Virus record (IMG/VR): IMGVR_UViG_3300036800_000087
Location: 1-22,091 of that record
From: a virus
Direction: 5' to 3' (one strand)
DNA: 22,091 nucleotides
Numbering within the stretch: position 1 is the stretch's first letter; every line of letters starts with the position of its first letter. Position numbers and translations under genes: made by a program. The notes beneath the pieces were generated by a model that did not search any database, was not told the DNA's origin, and saw only the letters and a list, made by a program, of their open reading frames with translations. Below are positions 15,032-20,634 of this stretch, one piece after another.

Positions 15032-15164
15032 GCCGCGTCCTCCAGCTCGTCGTCTTCCCGGTCCTCAGTCTCAGCGTCGAGCGCGTCGAGCCAGTCGATC
15101 GCTGTCTGAGCGACGTATTCGAGCCATGTGCGCAGGGCGGCGCGCGATGCCCCCCCCCGTTCAT
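15028..15164 (-). CDS. Small acidic-tailed protein interrupted by a G9 run after the start
   Basis: The downstream part reads clearly (ASRAALRTWLEYVAQTAIDW, then LDALDAETEDREDDELEDAA) and its stop overlaps the helicase start as ATGA. The matching upstream start should be the ATG at 15164, which overlaps the preceding gene's stop as ATGA, exactly like its neighbours. Between them, plus-strand 15150-15158 is nine C (nine G in the mRNA). With nine G the ATG is out of frame; with ten it gives a 45-residue protein beginning Met-Asn-Gly-Gly-Gly-Ala-Ser. The gap is thus one base. Explanations are a sequencing or assembly undercount, phase variation, or transcriptional slippage. An alternative GTG at 15282 lies inside the other gene and is unlikely. 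Confidence 0.6.
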
Positions 15165-15544
15165 CGCCTGCGCCTCCGCAGGTCGGCGACGGTGACGGAA
15201 TGCAGGTGTGTGTGGCGGCCGAGGACGCGACTCGGCGGACGCCAGGACTTGCGCCCCTCTCGTTGGTCGACGTCCTCGTCACGGAAGGCCGAGGCCATCC
15301 GGCAGATCAGCCGCCAGACGTTGAGGCTGGTGGCTGTGGTGCGCTCGAAGCGCAGGGCCATGAACAGGTCGTAGAGCTCCGCGCCCCGGACCATGCGCCG
15401 ATTGTTGTAGGCGCCGCGGCAGCGGGTAGAGCAGAACTCCAGCCGGTCCCCGCCTTCGAGCGGACTTCCGCACTCCAGGCACTCGCGGACCGGCGCAGCG
15501 CGGCGCGTTGGCTGTGCGTCTAGACGCGAGACAGCGCTCAGCAT
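15161..15544 (-). CDS. Small zinc-finger phage protein
   Basis: 127 residues from the ATG at 15544, which overlaps the preceding TGA by seven bases; the upstream GTG (15571) is less likely. A Cys4 motif spans C22, C25, C38 and C42 (ECLECGSPLEGGD ... FCSTRCRGAYNN), a treble-clef-like zinc knuckle of the type found in small phage and HNH-adjacent proteins, here without HNH catalytic residues. The C-terminal half is basic and helical (FERTTATSLNVWRLICRMAS, then FRDEDVDQREGRKSWRPPSR) and ends in a run of Arg. DNA or RNA binding is plausible. It sits inside the recombination operon. I know no name for it. Confidence 0.75.
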   Translation of the reverse strand: MLSAVSRLDAQPTRRAAPVRECLECGSPLEGGDRLEFCSTRCRGAYNNRRMVRGAELYDLFMALRFERTTATSLNVWRLICRMASAFRDEDVDQREGRKSWRPPSRVLGRHTHLHSVTVADLRRRRR

Positions 15545-15789
15545 GGCGCTTTGCCGTTCCGAGGCGTCCACCAGCGCCCGCGCGACCCGCAGGCTCTCCC
15601 GAGCACATCGAAGATCGGCAGGACGATGCGATGGTCTTCACAAGCCGTGAGCGGCCAGCGGATGTCTTCGCGGGGGATGCCCAGTCGCCTCGCTATGGTC
15701 AGCCTTTCGCGGGGGGTCGACTGAGGCGCGGCGCAGCTGAACCTATTCGGGTGCAGGTGGGCGCAGGTGGCGCAGGTTCGCTTGGTCAT
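15538..15789 (-). CDS. Small cysteine-rich protein
   Basis: 83 residues from the ATG at 15789, which overlaps the nuclease stop by one base (TGATG). Cysteines at 6, 9 and 19 (TCATCAHLHPNRFSC) with a later ACEDH (about 49-53) suggest a zinc site made of Cys and His. The middle (TPRERLTIARRLGIPREDIR) is helical. The end is Trp/Arg/Gly-rich. Similar small proteins with a CxxC near the N-terminus are widespread in phage recombination operons, with no assigned function. The in-frame upstream start at 15819 would run into the nuclease gene and lacks support. Confidence 0.72.
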   Translation of the reverse strand: MTKRTCATCAHLHPNRFSCAAPQSTPRERLTIARRLGIPREDIRWPLTACEDHRIVLPIFDVLGRACGSRGRWWTPRNGKAPC

Positions 15790-16739
15790 CACGCCGCCTC
15801 CCGCAGACCGTCGGTCCACACCTCGCCGCCCGGCAGGCGATAGGTGACGGTCCCGGCCTTGGCGTCGGCGTCGATCTGTTCACCCGGCACGAGGGACGGC
15901 AGGAAGAGGTGCGAGGGACAGCCGCGCTCCTGCGCTTCCCGGTCGAGCACCACGCCGCGCGCAACGCACCGCCAGCGGGCGTCAGGCGCGTCGAGCACGA
16001 CCTCCGAGTTCAGGCACGTCCGGCAGTTGCGCGGCGCCCAGGCCCCGCCGTGGCAGACGCCGTGGGAGGGGCAGAAGCGGCAGAGGAAGGAGTCCGGATC
16101 CTCTGACAGCCTGGGCGGTGCCCGGTGCGTGGTGATCACGCGCCACGCCTTGGCCGACAGCCGCTCCGCCTCCTCTGGATCGAACGCCACGCGCTCGGCG
16201 TGGAGCTCGTCGGTGTCCTTGTTCTTGGCGAGGTAGAAGGCGCGGGTCAGGCCCTTGAGGCGCATGTACGCCTGCATCTGGGCGTAGTGCTCGGGCTTGC
16301 TGATCGCGACGCCGTGCTTCACCAGCTGGGCGAACGACTTGGCGTTGTGCGTCTTGCACTCCAGCAGGTGACGGGCGGCCGGAGCCTCGATGATGCGGGT
16401 GCAGATGCCGTCGAGATGGCCGACGGCGTGGCCGCCGTACTCGCTGACCTCCCACTGATCGTCGGTCGCCGGGTCGCGGTCCAGCACGTCCACGCCAGCC
16501 CCCTGGAGCCAGGCGATCATCCGCGCCTCTTCGATGTTGCCGGTCTCGAACAGACGCAGGATGCGCGCCTCGAACACCTCCGGCGGGCGCGCCCAGCGGA
16601 AGCGGTAGAAGAGATCGCGCTCGCACTTGCCGATGGCGGAGAGACGAACGACGCCGTCTTGCTTGCGCACCTCCTTCGCCACGACCGCCGCCTCTATCGC
16701 GTCGATTGTGGGGGAGCGGAGTTCGGGGAGCGCGGCCAT
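15789..16739 (-). CDS. Cas4/AddB-type Fe-S PD-(D/E)XK exonuclease with extra zinc ribbon
   Basis: 316 residues. The nuclease core shows GHLDGI (107-112, catalytic Asp110), LECK (126-129, Glu127 and Lys129) and the QxxxY motif (Gln154-Tyr158). One N-terminal cysteine (C39, in IGKCERDLFY) plus C220-x2-C223-x5-C229 (CRFCPSHGVC) match the 4Fe-4S cluster spacing of Cas4, AddB and Dna2. A second cysteine set (C239, C242, C258, C274) could be a zinc ribbon. In phages such nucleases resect DNA ends to make 3' single strands for an annealing or recombinase protein, which fits the Sak4-like ATPase encoded upstream. No cas genes or CRISPR array are present here. The start overlaps the preceding stop by one base. 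Confidence 0.87.
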   Translation of the reverse strand: MAALPELRSPTIDAIEAAVVAKEVRKQDGVVRLSAIGKCERDLFYRFRWARPPEVFEARILRLFETGNIEEARMIAWLQGAGVDVLDRDPATDDQWEVSEYGGHAVGHLDGICTRIIEAPAARHLLECKTHNAKSFAQLVKHGVAISKPEHYAQMQAYMRLKGLTRAFYLAKNKDTDELHAERVAFDPEEAERLSAKAWRVITTHRAPPRLSEDPDSFLCRFCPSHGVCHGGAWAPRNCRTCLNSEVVLDAPDARWRCVARGVVLDREAQERGCPSHLFLPSLVPGEQIDADAKAGTVTYRLPGGEVWTDGLREAA

Positions 16740-16939
16740 CAGGCGGCCTTCCCGAAGATGCGCTTCAGGGCGTCGGCCAGCGTCTCCGCGACCTTCCCCG
16801 CCACTTCGAGCCGGCGCTCTCGCGCTTGCCGGTTGAGGTGCCGCTGCAGGTTGCGGGGCGAGTGGATGGGACGGCCGGTGTTGCCTTCCATCACCCTGCC
16901 GAGGACGGTCGGTCCCTGGAGCTTCGGACGCCGCGCCAT
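16739..16939 (-). CDS. Small basic protein of unknown function
   Basis: 66 residues: MARRPKLQGPTVLGRVMEGN, then TGRPIHSPRNLQRHLNRQAR, then a helix ending LADALKRIFGKAA. Very basic. The ATG at 16939 is chosen because GGAGG lies 7 nt upstream. A GTG at 16987, overlapping the previous stop as GTGA, is in frame and would add 16 residues. The many Arg/Lys residues and amphipathic helices suggest nucleic-acid binding. It ends by overlapping the nuclease start by one base (TGATG), so nuclease translation may depend on it. No family recognised. Confidence 0.7.
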   Translation of the reverse strand: MARRPKLQGPTVLGRVMEGNTGRPIHSPRNLQRHLNRQARERRLEVAGKVAETLADALKRIFGKAA

Positions 16940-16983
16940 CACGCCGCCTCCAGATCGCGCCGCTCGACGCGGAGGGTGACGAC

Positions 16984-17241
16984 TCACACCGCCGGCTTGC
17001 GGAAGGCGTTGAGGTCGACGCCGGCGGCCGTGGCCTTGGCTTCGTCGATCGCGCCCTTGCGGGTGGAGAGGGTCTGGCTGGCGATCCATTCGTCGCCGCC
17101 GAGGCTGTCGTCTGAGCCCATGAGGCGGGAGATTTCCGCCTTCAGGTTCTCCTCGACCTTCTGGAGGTCTTTGATCTGCGCGCGGACGTCCGCGCGCAGA
17201 TCCACAACGTGCCGGTTGCCGGGCACACTTCGAGCGTTCAT
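16984..17241 (-). CDS. Small coiled-coil protein
   Basis: 85 residues from the ATG at 17241; CAGGAG 8 nt upstream selects it over the GTG at 17250. Residues 17-43 or so (ADVRAQIKDLQKVEENLKAE) form a heptad-like helix, likely a coiled coil. The second half (STRKGAIDEAKATAAGVDLN) is helical and polar, ending FRKPAV. Proteins of this shape commonly accompany phage exonuclease genes, possibly as a nuclease partner, but I recognise no named family. The in-frame sequence past the stop stays open for 14 codons and ends at a TGA overlapping the next ATG; see findings. Confidence 0.72.
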   Translation of the reverse strand: MNARSVPGNRHVVDLRADVRAQIKDLQKVEENLKAEISRLMGSDDSLGGDEWIASQTLSTRKGAIDEAKATAAGVDLNAFRKPAV

Positions 17242-17316
17242 CGTTCGCACTCCTGTGCGCGATGCCGTGAGGCGTCGGGTGAAAGGGAGCCGGGCGGCGA
17301 CGGGTCTAGGAAATCA

Positions 17317-17332
17317 GCCGCCGCCCGGCGGC
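17317..17332 (-). terminator. GC-rich hairpin after the DUF669-type gene
   Basis: A perfect GCCGCCG-GG-CGGCGGC inverted repeat starts 4 nt after the TAG at 17339-17337, in the 95-bp gap before the coiled-coil gene. In the minus-strand direction it is followed by TGATTTCC, only a weak T tract. It may attenuate or process the operon transcript rather than end it. Confidence 0.35.
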
Positions 17333-17336
17333 TACG

Positions 17337-17843
17337 CTATCGGTTCCAGGGGCGAGAGCCGCCGCCGGCCGCCGCGCGTTGCGGCTCCGACTGCTGCGCT
17401 TGCGGCTGGGATGCGGGACCATGCGAAGGGGCGGCGCCGCTCAGCGGCTCGTATCCCTTCACGACGTTCTGGGCCCGGTACTCGCCCTGCGCCGGCTTTG
17501 TGGCGATGCGAACACGCACCGGCTTGAACTGCAGGTCGTCGCCGTTGCTGAGCACCCCGACGTGGCCCACGGCGAGGCAGATCTTCTTCAGCGTGCGCTG
17601 AGCGATCTCCTGAGCCTGGGCGTTGCCGTTGACGATGTTGAGCTGGTCCCAGACCTTCCGGCCGCGACAGTCGCCTTCCAAGACCTCCACGGTCAGCTTC
17701 AGCATCTGACCGTTGCCGGTCTTGGTCGCGACGAGGTCGTTCTCGGTGATCTGGCCGATGTACCAGCCGTCCGGCATGAGCGGAAAATCGCGCTCGTCGT
17801 CGGCGACCGTGGACGGGTCGAAGGTTTGATTAAGCAGGGCCAT
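17337..17843 (-). CDS. DUF669-type single-strand DNA-binding/annealing accessory protein
   Basis: 168 residues. The start MALLNQTFDPSTVADDERDF, followed by PLMPDGWYIGQITENDLVAT and KTGNGQMLKLTVEVLEGDCR, is the typical DUF669 opening: a beta-barrel, OB-like core (GRKVWDQLNIVNGNAQAQEI, then the LNI/N and W residues). Members are found next to phage Sak4-like ATPases and are thought to act as SSB-like partners. The C-terminus is disordered, Gln/Pro/Gly-rich and ends GGGSRPWNR. The gene is 4 nt downstream of the ATPase gene. The ATG at 17843 is set by this spacing; the longer open frame upstream is the antisense of other coding. Confidence 0.85.
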   Translation of the reverse strand: MALLNQTFDPSTVADDERDFPLMPDGWYIGQITENDLVATKTGNGQMLKLTVEVLEGDCRGRKVWDQLNIVNGNAQAQEIAQRTLKKICLAVGHVGVLSNGDDLQFKPVRVRIATKPAQGEYRAQNVVKGYEPLSGAAPSHGPASQPQAQQSEPQRAAAGGGSRPWNR

Positions 17844-17847
17844 GGCC

Positions 17848-18654
17848 TCAGGCCGCCTTCTTCTTGGCGGGCGTCTCGACGACCTCCGCCTGATGGATGG
17901 GGAGGTAGGGCGAGAGGGCGGTGAAGCCCTTGCCCCGCTCGAACGGCACGCGCGGCGGCATGTCGAAACGGTTGCCCGCATCGAACGCCGGACGGCCCTC
18001 GGCATAGATCCAGCGCATGTCGCCGCCGTCCGCCCGCGCCCGGCCGTCGCCCTTCTTGGCGTTCGGCCCCTCCAGCTTGATCGTCACGTCCTTCTTGATG
18101 AGAAGGATCGCGTCGACCTCGCGCTTGAGGATCGCCAGCGCCCGCTTGTGCAGGTCGATGGCGTAGCGGGAGTAGGACTGCGTCTCGGGATCGTCGAACC
18201 GCTCGGTGACGGCGTGACCGATCAGGATCACCGTCATCCCCAGGCTGTCGCGCAGGAACCGGCAAGCCTCGATCAGCTCGCCCCACACGTAGTCGGTCTC
18301 GGCGTAGCCCTTGCCGTAGCCGGGCTGTTCGATGCTCGACCAGTTGTGACGCCGGCAGACCTCGGCGAAGACCAGCTTTTCGAGCTTGCTGATGCTGTCG
18401 ATCACGACGGTCTTGAACGGCACGTTCTCGGTGGCCAGGACCGTGAGCGCGTCGAGGACGTCGCCGAAGGTCTCCATCAGCCCGAACGTGGTCAGCTCGA
18501 GCTGGCCGCTCGCGCCGTCCTCGGTTTGGATGAACACCGGCGCCGGGAATTCGGCGGACAGTGTCGTCTTGCCCATCTTCTCTGGGCCGTAGATGAGCAA
18601 GATCGGAGGCTTGTCGGCCTTGACCTTCCTCAGTGAGTTGATGTCGATAGCCAT
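17848..18654 (-). CDS. Sak4-like RecA-fold ATPase (phage recombinase)
   Basis: 268 residues from the ATG at 18654. Walker A is YGPEKMGKTT (22-31) and Walker B is VVIDS (83-87) in the PFKTVVIDSISKLEKL segment. A middle region (GYGKGYAETDYVWGELIEAC) and an ILIGHAV strand follow, as in the AAA_24/Sak4 family. Sak4 proteins are minimal RecA-like single-strand annealing/recombination proteins that work with a phage SSB; the DUF669 protein encoded 4 nt downstream could be that partner. The C-terminus is Lys-rich (PAKKKAA). The gene follows the resolvase gene by 2 nt. The recombination role is inferred from family and neighbours. Confidence 0.88.
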   Translation of the reverse strand: MAIDINSLRKVKADKPPILLIYGPEKMGKTTLSAEFPAPVFIQTEDGASGQLELTTFGLMETFGDVLDALTVLATENVPFKTVVIDSISKLEKLVFAEVCRRHNWSSIEQPGYGKGYAETDYVWGELIEACRFLRDSLGMTVILIGHAVTERFDDPETQSYSRYAIDLHKRALAILKREVDAILLIKKDVTIKLEGPNAKKGDGRARADGGDMRWIYAEGRPAFDAGNRFDMPPRVPFERGKGFTALSPYLPIHQAEVVETPAKKKAA

Positions 18655-18656
18655 GG

Positions 18657-19163
18657 CTATGCGACCTCCTCTTCCGGTTGCGGACCTTCGATGAACCAGC
18701 CGCCCAACGGTCCGGAGGAGGCAGGCTGGAAGCGCAGGACCATGGGTCCGGCGGATTGGATGGCGATGCGCATCAGGCCGTCGCGCGGCGGGTTCCACGC
18801 GATCGCGATGCCCGCGACGTGGCGGTCGTCGTCGATGACCTTGTGCTTGACCAAGAGGTCGAGCGTGGCCTTCACGCGGTTGTCGATGTCGGCCATCGCG
18901 CTCGTGCGCTCGATGCCGATGATGATCAGCACCGGGCCGTGGACGGTTTCCGGGTTCTGGAGCCGCAGCTTCCACCCGGCGTTCGCGAGCCAGGTGTCAT
19001 AGAGCGGCGTGCGCACCCTCCCCTTGCCTGGCACGTTCTTGAAGAGCGTGTTGGCGGACGGCGGAGCGGGGAGCGTCAGGAAGGTGGCGGACGGTTCGGG
19101 GGCGGTCGAAGCCGCCCCCTCCCCTGCGCACCCCGGCGCCTGGTCGGCTCCCGGTGTCTTCAC
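18657..19163 (-). CDS. RusA-type Holliday junction resolvase
   Basis: 168 residues from a GTG at 19163 that overlaps the preceding stop as GTGA. RusA is a dimeric endonuclease that cuts four-way junctions. The opening LTLPAPPSANTLFKNVPGKG (about 29-48) and the core MADIDNRVKATLDLLVKHKV, with Asp92, Asp94 and Asn95, plus the DDD at 111-113, match the RusA catalytic pattern (D-x-D-N ... K ... D-x-L ... D-D). The N-terminal 28 residues are low-complexity, and a downstream start is possible. The role here would be resolving or debranching phage DNA before packaging. Confidence 0.87.
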   Translation of the reverse strand: MKTPGADQAPGCAGEGAASTAPEPSATFLTLPAPPSANTLFKNVPGKGRVRTPLYDTWLANAGWKLRLQNPETVHGPVLIIIGIERTSAMADIDNRVKATLDLLVKHKVIDDDRHVAGIAIAWNPPRDGLMRIAIQSAGPMVLRFQPASSGPLGGWFIEGPQPEEEVA

Positions 19164-19339
19164 GAGGCGTAGCGCTGGCCGGCCCTGATCAGGGCTTCCG
19201 CCGCGGCGTTGAGGGTGCGCGCGAGCCATCCCGAGCCCCTAGAGCCCCACGCGAGCGCTTTGGCCGTAGCCAGAAGCGCTGAGGCGATGGCGGGTCGCAG
19301 AAAGGCGGCGCTGGTCCGCCTCCAGTCGGGCGCGGTCAT
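19160..19339 (-). CDS. Small Ala/Arg-rich protein overlapping the upstream gene
   Basis: 59 residues: MTAPDWRRTSAAFLRPAIAS, then ALLATAKALAWGSRGSGWLA, then RTLNAAAEALIRAGQRYAS. AAAGGA lies 6 nt before the ATG at 19339, a good ribosome binding site, and the stop overlaps the resolvase GTG start. It overlaps the preceding gene by 101 bp in another frame. The moderately hydrophobic middle could be an amphipathic or membrane-associated helix. No family recognised. Confidence is reduced because both overlapping frames cannot be tested from sequence alone. Confidence 0.55.
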   Translation of the reverse strand: MTAPDWRRTSAAFLRPAIASALLATAKALAWGSRGSGWLARTLNAAAEALIRAGQRYAS

Positions 19340-19646
19340 GCGCGATCCTTTGGTGTTCGGTCTCAAGCCAGTCCTCGACGGTCGAGCCGATGACGGCCGC
19401 GTCGACCTCCAGCATGACGCGCCAGCCGCCGCGGCGATGACGCTTGATCTTGTCGACGACGGTCCGCGACGCCTGGGCGTAGACGACGCCCTTCGCCTGG
19501 CCCTCGGTAAGCTCCCACAGGGCCATGACTTCGGGGATCGTCTTCGTGGGGAAGCGGCGCCGCACGTAGCGGGCCAGTCCGTTGGCCGTCGAGAATTCTC
19601 GGATTCCTCCGATTTCTTCACGGATATGCATCGCGATCACCGTCAT
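19239..19646 (-). CDS. Putative helix-turn-helix/coiled-coil early protein
   Basis: 135 residues from the ATG at 19646: MTVIAMHIREEIGGIREFST. Residues about 28-58 (YVRRRFPTKTIPEVMALWEL, then TEGQAKGVVYAQAS) look like a helix-turn-helix. A basic KIKRHRRGGW patch follows, then DAAVIGSTVEDWLETEHQRI and a C-terminal coiled-coil-like helix (HDRARLEADQRRLSATRHRL). This could be a DNA-binding early regulator such as a delayed-early or antitermination-type factor, but no family is recognised. It appears to be the second gene of the leftward operon after the Cro-like gene. Confidence 0.72.
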   Translation of the reverse strand: MTVIAMHIREEIGGIREFSTANGLARYVRRRFPTKTIPEVMALWELTEGQAKGVVYAQASRTVVDKIKRHRRGGWRVMLEVDAAVIGSTVEDWLETEHQRIAHDRARLEADQRRLSATRHRLSASGYGQSARVGL

Positions 19647-19678
19647 GGTTGCCACGCGGTGAAGCTTGGAAGGCAGCG

Positions 19679-19849
19679 ATGGAGGTGGATCAGTTTGCGT
19701 TGAGGGCGGCGATGCGTTGCGAGCGCGAGGCCGCGAAGAGAGAGAACAGATGGATGGCGGCGCCTTTGCGAGAGGCCGCGTCCCGACACTGGCACAGAGC
19801 ATTCGGACTGGCGGGTCGCGTCGCGCAAACGGCGCGGCCCAACGTCTGA
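19679..19849 (+). CDS. Small plus-strand protein inside the leftward operon
   Basis: 56 residues: MEVDQFALRAAMRCEREAAK, then RENRWMAAPLREAASRHWHR, ending AFGLAGRVAQTARPNV. GGAAGG lies 5 nt before the ATG. The composition (Ala, Arg, Glu, Trp) is that of a helical coding protein. The competing minus-strand frame (19643-19870) is Arg/Ser/Pro/His-rich as antisense frames tend to be, although its ends fit the operon's overlaps well. If the plus gene is real, it faces read-through from the leftward promoter and could be a separately expressed cargo gene. No obvious promoter was seen. Confidence 0.45.
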   Translation: MEVDQFALRAAMRCEREAAKRENRWMAAPLREAASRHWHRAFGLAGRVAQTARPNV

Positions 19850-19873
19850 GAATGTGAGCGCCCCCGCCATCGG

Positions 19874-20077
19874 TCAGGCGGCCTGATCGTGCCGAGCAAG
19901 ATGTTGCTCAAGCTCTTCGAGGGACACTTCGGAGAAGGTGCGCGACAGCGAGAGCCAGAAGGCGGCCGGGATGCGGTCCCTATTCTTCCACTGCTGAACG
20001 GCGCCACGAGACACGCCAAGGGCGGCGGCCACTTTGGGCATGCCGATCTTCAGCAGGATGTCCGCGTGAGTTCTCAT
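19874..20077 (-). CDS. Cro-like helix-turn-helix regulator
   Basis: 67 residues from the ATG at 20077. A helix-turn-helix spans about 13-33 (MPKVAAALGVSRGAVQQWKN), followed by RDRIPAAFWLSLSRTFSEVS, the layout of Cro/YdaS-type phage regulators. It is the first gene of the leftward operon. The promoter proposed at 20085-20114 would place +1 about a base from the ATG, and no Shine-Dalgarno is present, so the mRNA may be leaderless. Operator O1 covers its promoter. It is the likely antagonist of the CI-like repressor. Confidence 0.82.
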   Translation of the reverse strand: MRTHADILLKIGMPKVAAALGVSRGAVQQWKNRDRIPAAFWLSLSRTFSEVSLEELEQHLARHDQAA

Positions 20078-20084
20078 CGGCGGC

Positions 20085-20114
20085 ACGATACGCTTTGTAT
20101 CGCACAGGGGTCAA
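20085..20114 (-). promoter_or_regulatory. Leftward promoter of the switch
   Basis: Minus strand: -35 TTGACC (20114-20109), 18-bp spacer, -10 TATCGT (20090-20085). It has the same hexamers as the rightward promoter at 20580-20608. Operator O1 (20086-20102) overlaps the -10. Confidence 0.6.
20086..20102. promoter_or_regulatory. Operator O1 (CGATAC-N5-GTATCG)
   Basis: Perfect palindrome CGATACGCTTTGTATCG. Identical arms occur in O4 at 20591-20607. It overlies the -10 element of the leftward promoter. Confidence 0.75.
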
Positions 20115-20118
20115 GCGA

Positions 20119-20135
20119 CAATCCAACGTGTATCG
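20119..20135. promoter_or_regulatory. Operator O2 (degenerate)
   Basis: Right arm GTATCG is exact; left arm CAATCC matches CGATAC at four of six positions, with the same 5-bp spacing. It lies upstream of the CI-like gene, near where its -35 would be, so it could allow autoregulation. Confidence 0.4.
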
Positions 20136-20159
20136 TACATTTTGTTATCTCTACCGCGC

Positions 20160-20516
20160 ATGGAGCGCTGGGAACGGATGCGCTGGGCGCGCAAGCGTGC
20201 TGGCTTCGACACCGCCAAGGAGGCGGCTGACCGCCTGGCGATCAGCGACGTCACCTATCGTTCCTATGAGAAGCCGATCGAAAATGACGGACGCTGGCCT
20301 CGCACCAGCCAGTTGCAGCGGATCGCGAAGGTCTTCCGTGTAGATTGGGCGTGGCTGGAGACGGGCCAGGGCGATCCGGGGCCGACCGGTGTGGCCGAGG
20401 ACGTGGTGGAGTTCTTGCACGACGCCCAGGAGAAGGCAGAGGTCATTGACCTGACCAAGCGCCGGGAGGCCATGCGCGCCGCCCTCTCTGTGCTCGAAAG
20501 CTTCCGCAAGGCCTAA
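20160..20516 (+). CDS. CI-like phage repressor, HTH only
   Basis: 118 residues from the ATG at 20160. An HTH of the XRE/Cro-CI type spans about 5-60: MRWARKRAGFDTAKEAADRL, then AISDVTYRSYEKPIENDGRW, then SQLQRIAKVFRVDWAWLETG, where the W-L-x-x-G end is typical of phage repressors. The C-terminal 45 residues (GVAEDVVEFLHDAQEKAEVI and onward) are helical. No S24/LexA peptidase Ser-Lys pair is possible at this length, so RecA-triggered self-cleavage is not expected. No Shine-Dalgarno is seen; TGTTAT at 20143-20148 could be a weak -10, putting +1 near the ATG. It divides the two operator clusters and is the likely repressor of both. Confidence 0.85.
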   Translation: MERWERMRWARKRAGFDTAKEAADRLAISDVTYRSYEKPIENDGRWPRTSQLQRIAKVFRVDWAWLETGQGDPGPTGVAEDVVEFLHDAQEKAEVIDLTKRREAMRAALSVLESFRKA

Positions 20517-20535
20517 CCCTCTGACGAATCAGTGG

Positions 20536-20552
20536 CGCTGCGGTGCGTATCG
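20536..20552. promoter_or_regulatory. Operator O5 (degenerate)
   Basis: Right arm GTATCG exact; left arm CGCTGC matches CGATAC in four of six positions, 5-bp spacer. It is 30 bp upstream of O3. Confidence 0.35.
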
Positions 20553-20565
20553 TTTTGTGGCGTGA

Positions 20566-20582
20566 CGATACATTTTGTATTG
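20566..20582. promoter_or_regulatory. Operator O3
   Basis: CGATAC-ATTTT-GTATTG, one mismatch to the palindrome. It overlaps the first bases of the -35 of the rightward promoter. Confidence 0.65.
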
Positions 20583-20608
20583 ACCCGTTGCGATACGTTG
20601 CGTATCGT
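20580..20608 (+). promoter_or_regulatory. Rightward promoter of the switch
   Basis: -35 TTGACC (20580-20585), 17-bp spacer, -10 TATCGT (20603-20608). Predicted +1 is near 20615, about 20 nt before the ATG at 20635. O3 overlaps the -35, and O4 covers the spacer and most of the -10, so bound repressor should block it. Confidence 0.65.
20591..20607. promoter_or_regulatory. Operator O4 (CGATAC-N5-GTATCG)
   Basis: Perfect palindrome CGATACGTTGCGTATCG within the rightward promoter, with arms identical to O1. Confidence 0.75.
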
Positions 20609-20634
20609 CTCCCTACCAACACGGGAGACGCCCC

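Noticed and set aside
15789-16739. Cas4-like nuclease as part of a CRISPR-Cas system
   Set aside because: No other cas gene and no repeat-spacer array is visible. Stand-alone Cas4-type nucleases are common in phage recombination operons.
17251-17336. Possible internal promoter in the gap before the coiled-coil gene
   Set aside because: No convincing -35/-10 pair on the minus strand; only the GC-rich hairpin stands out.
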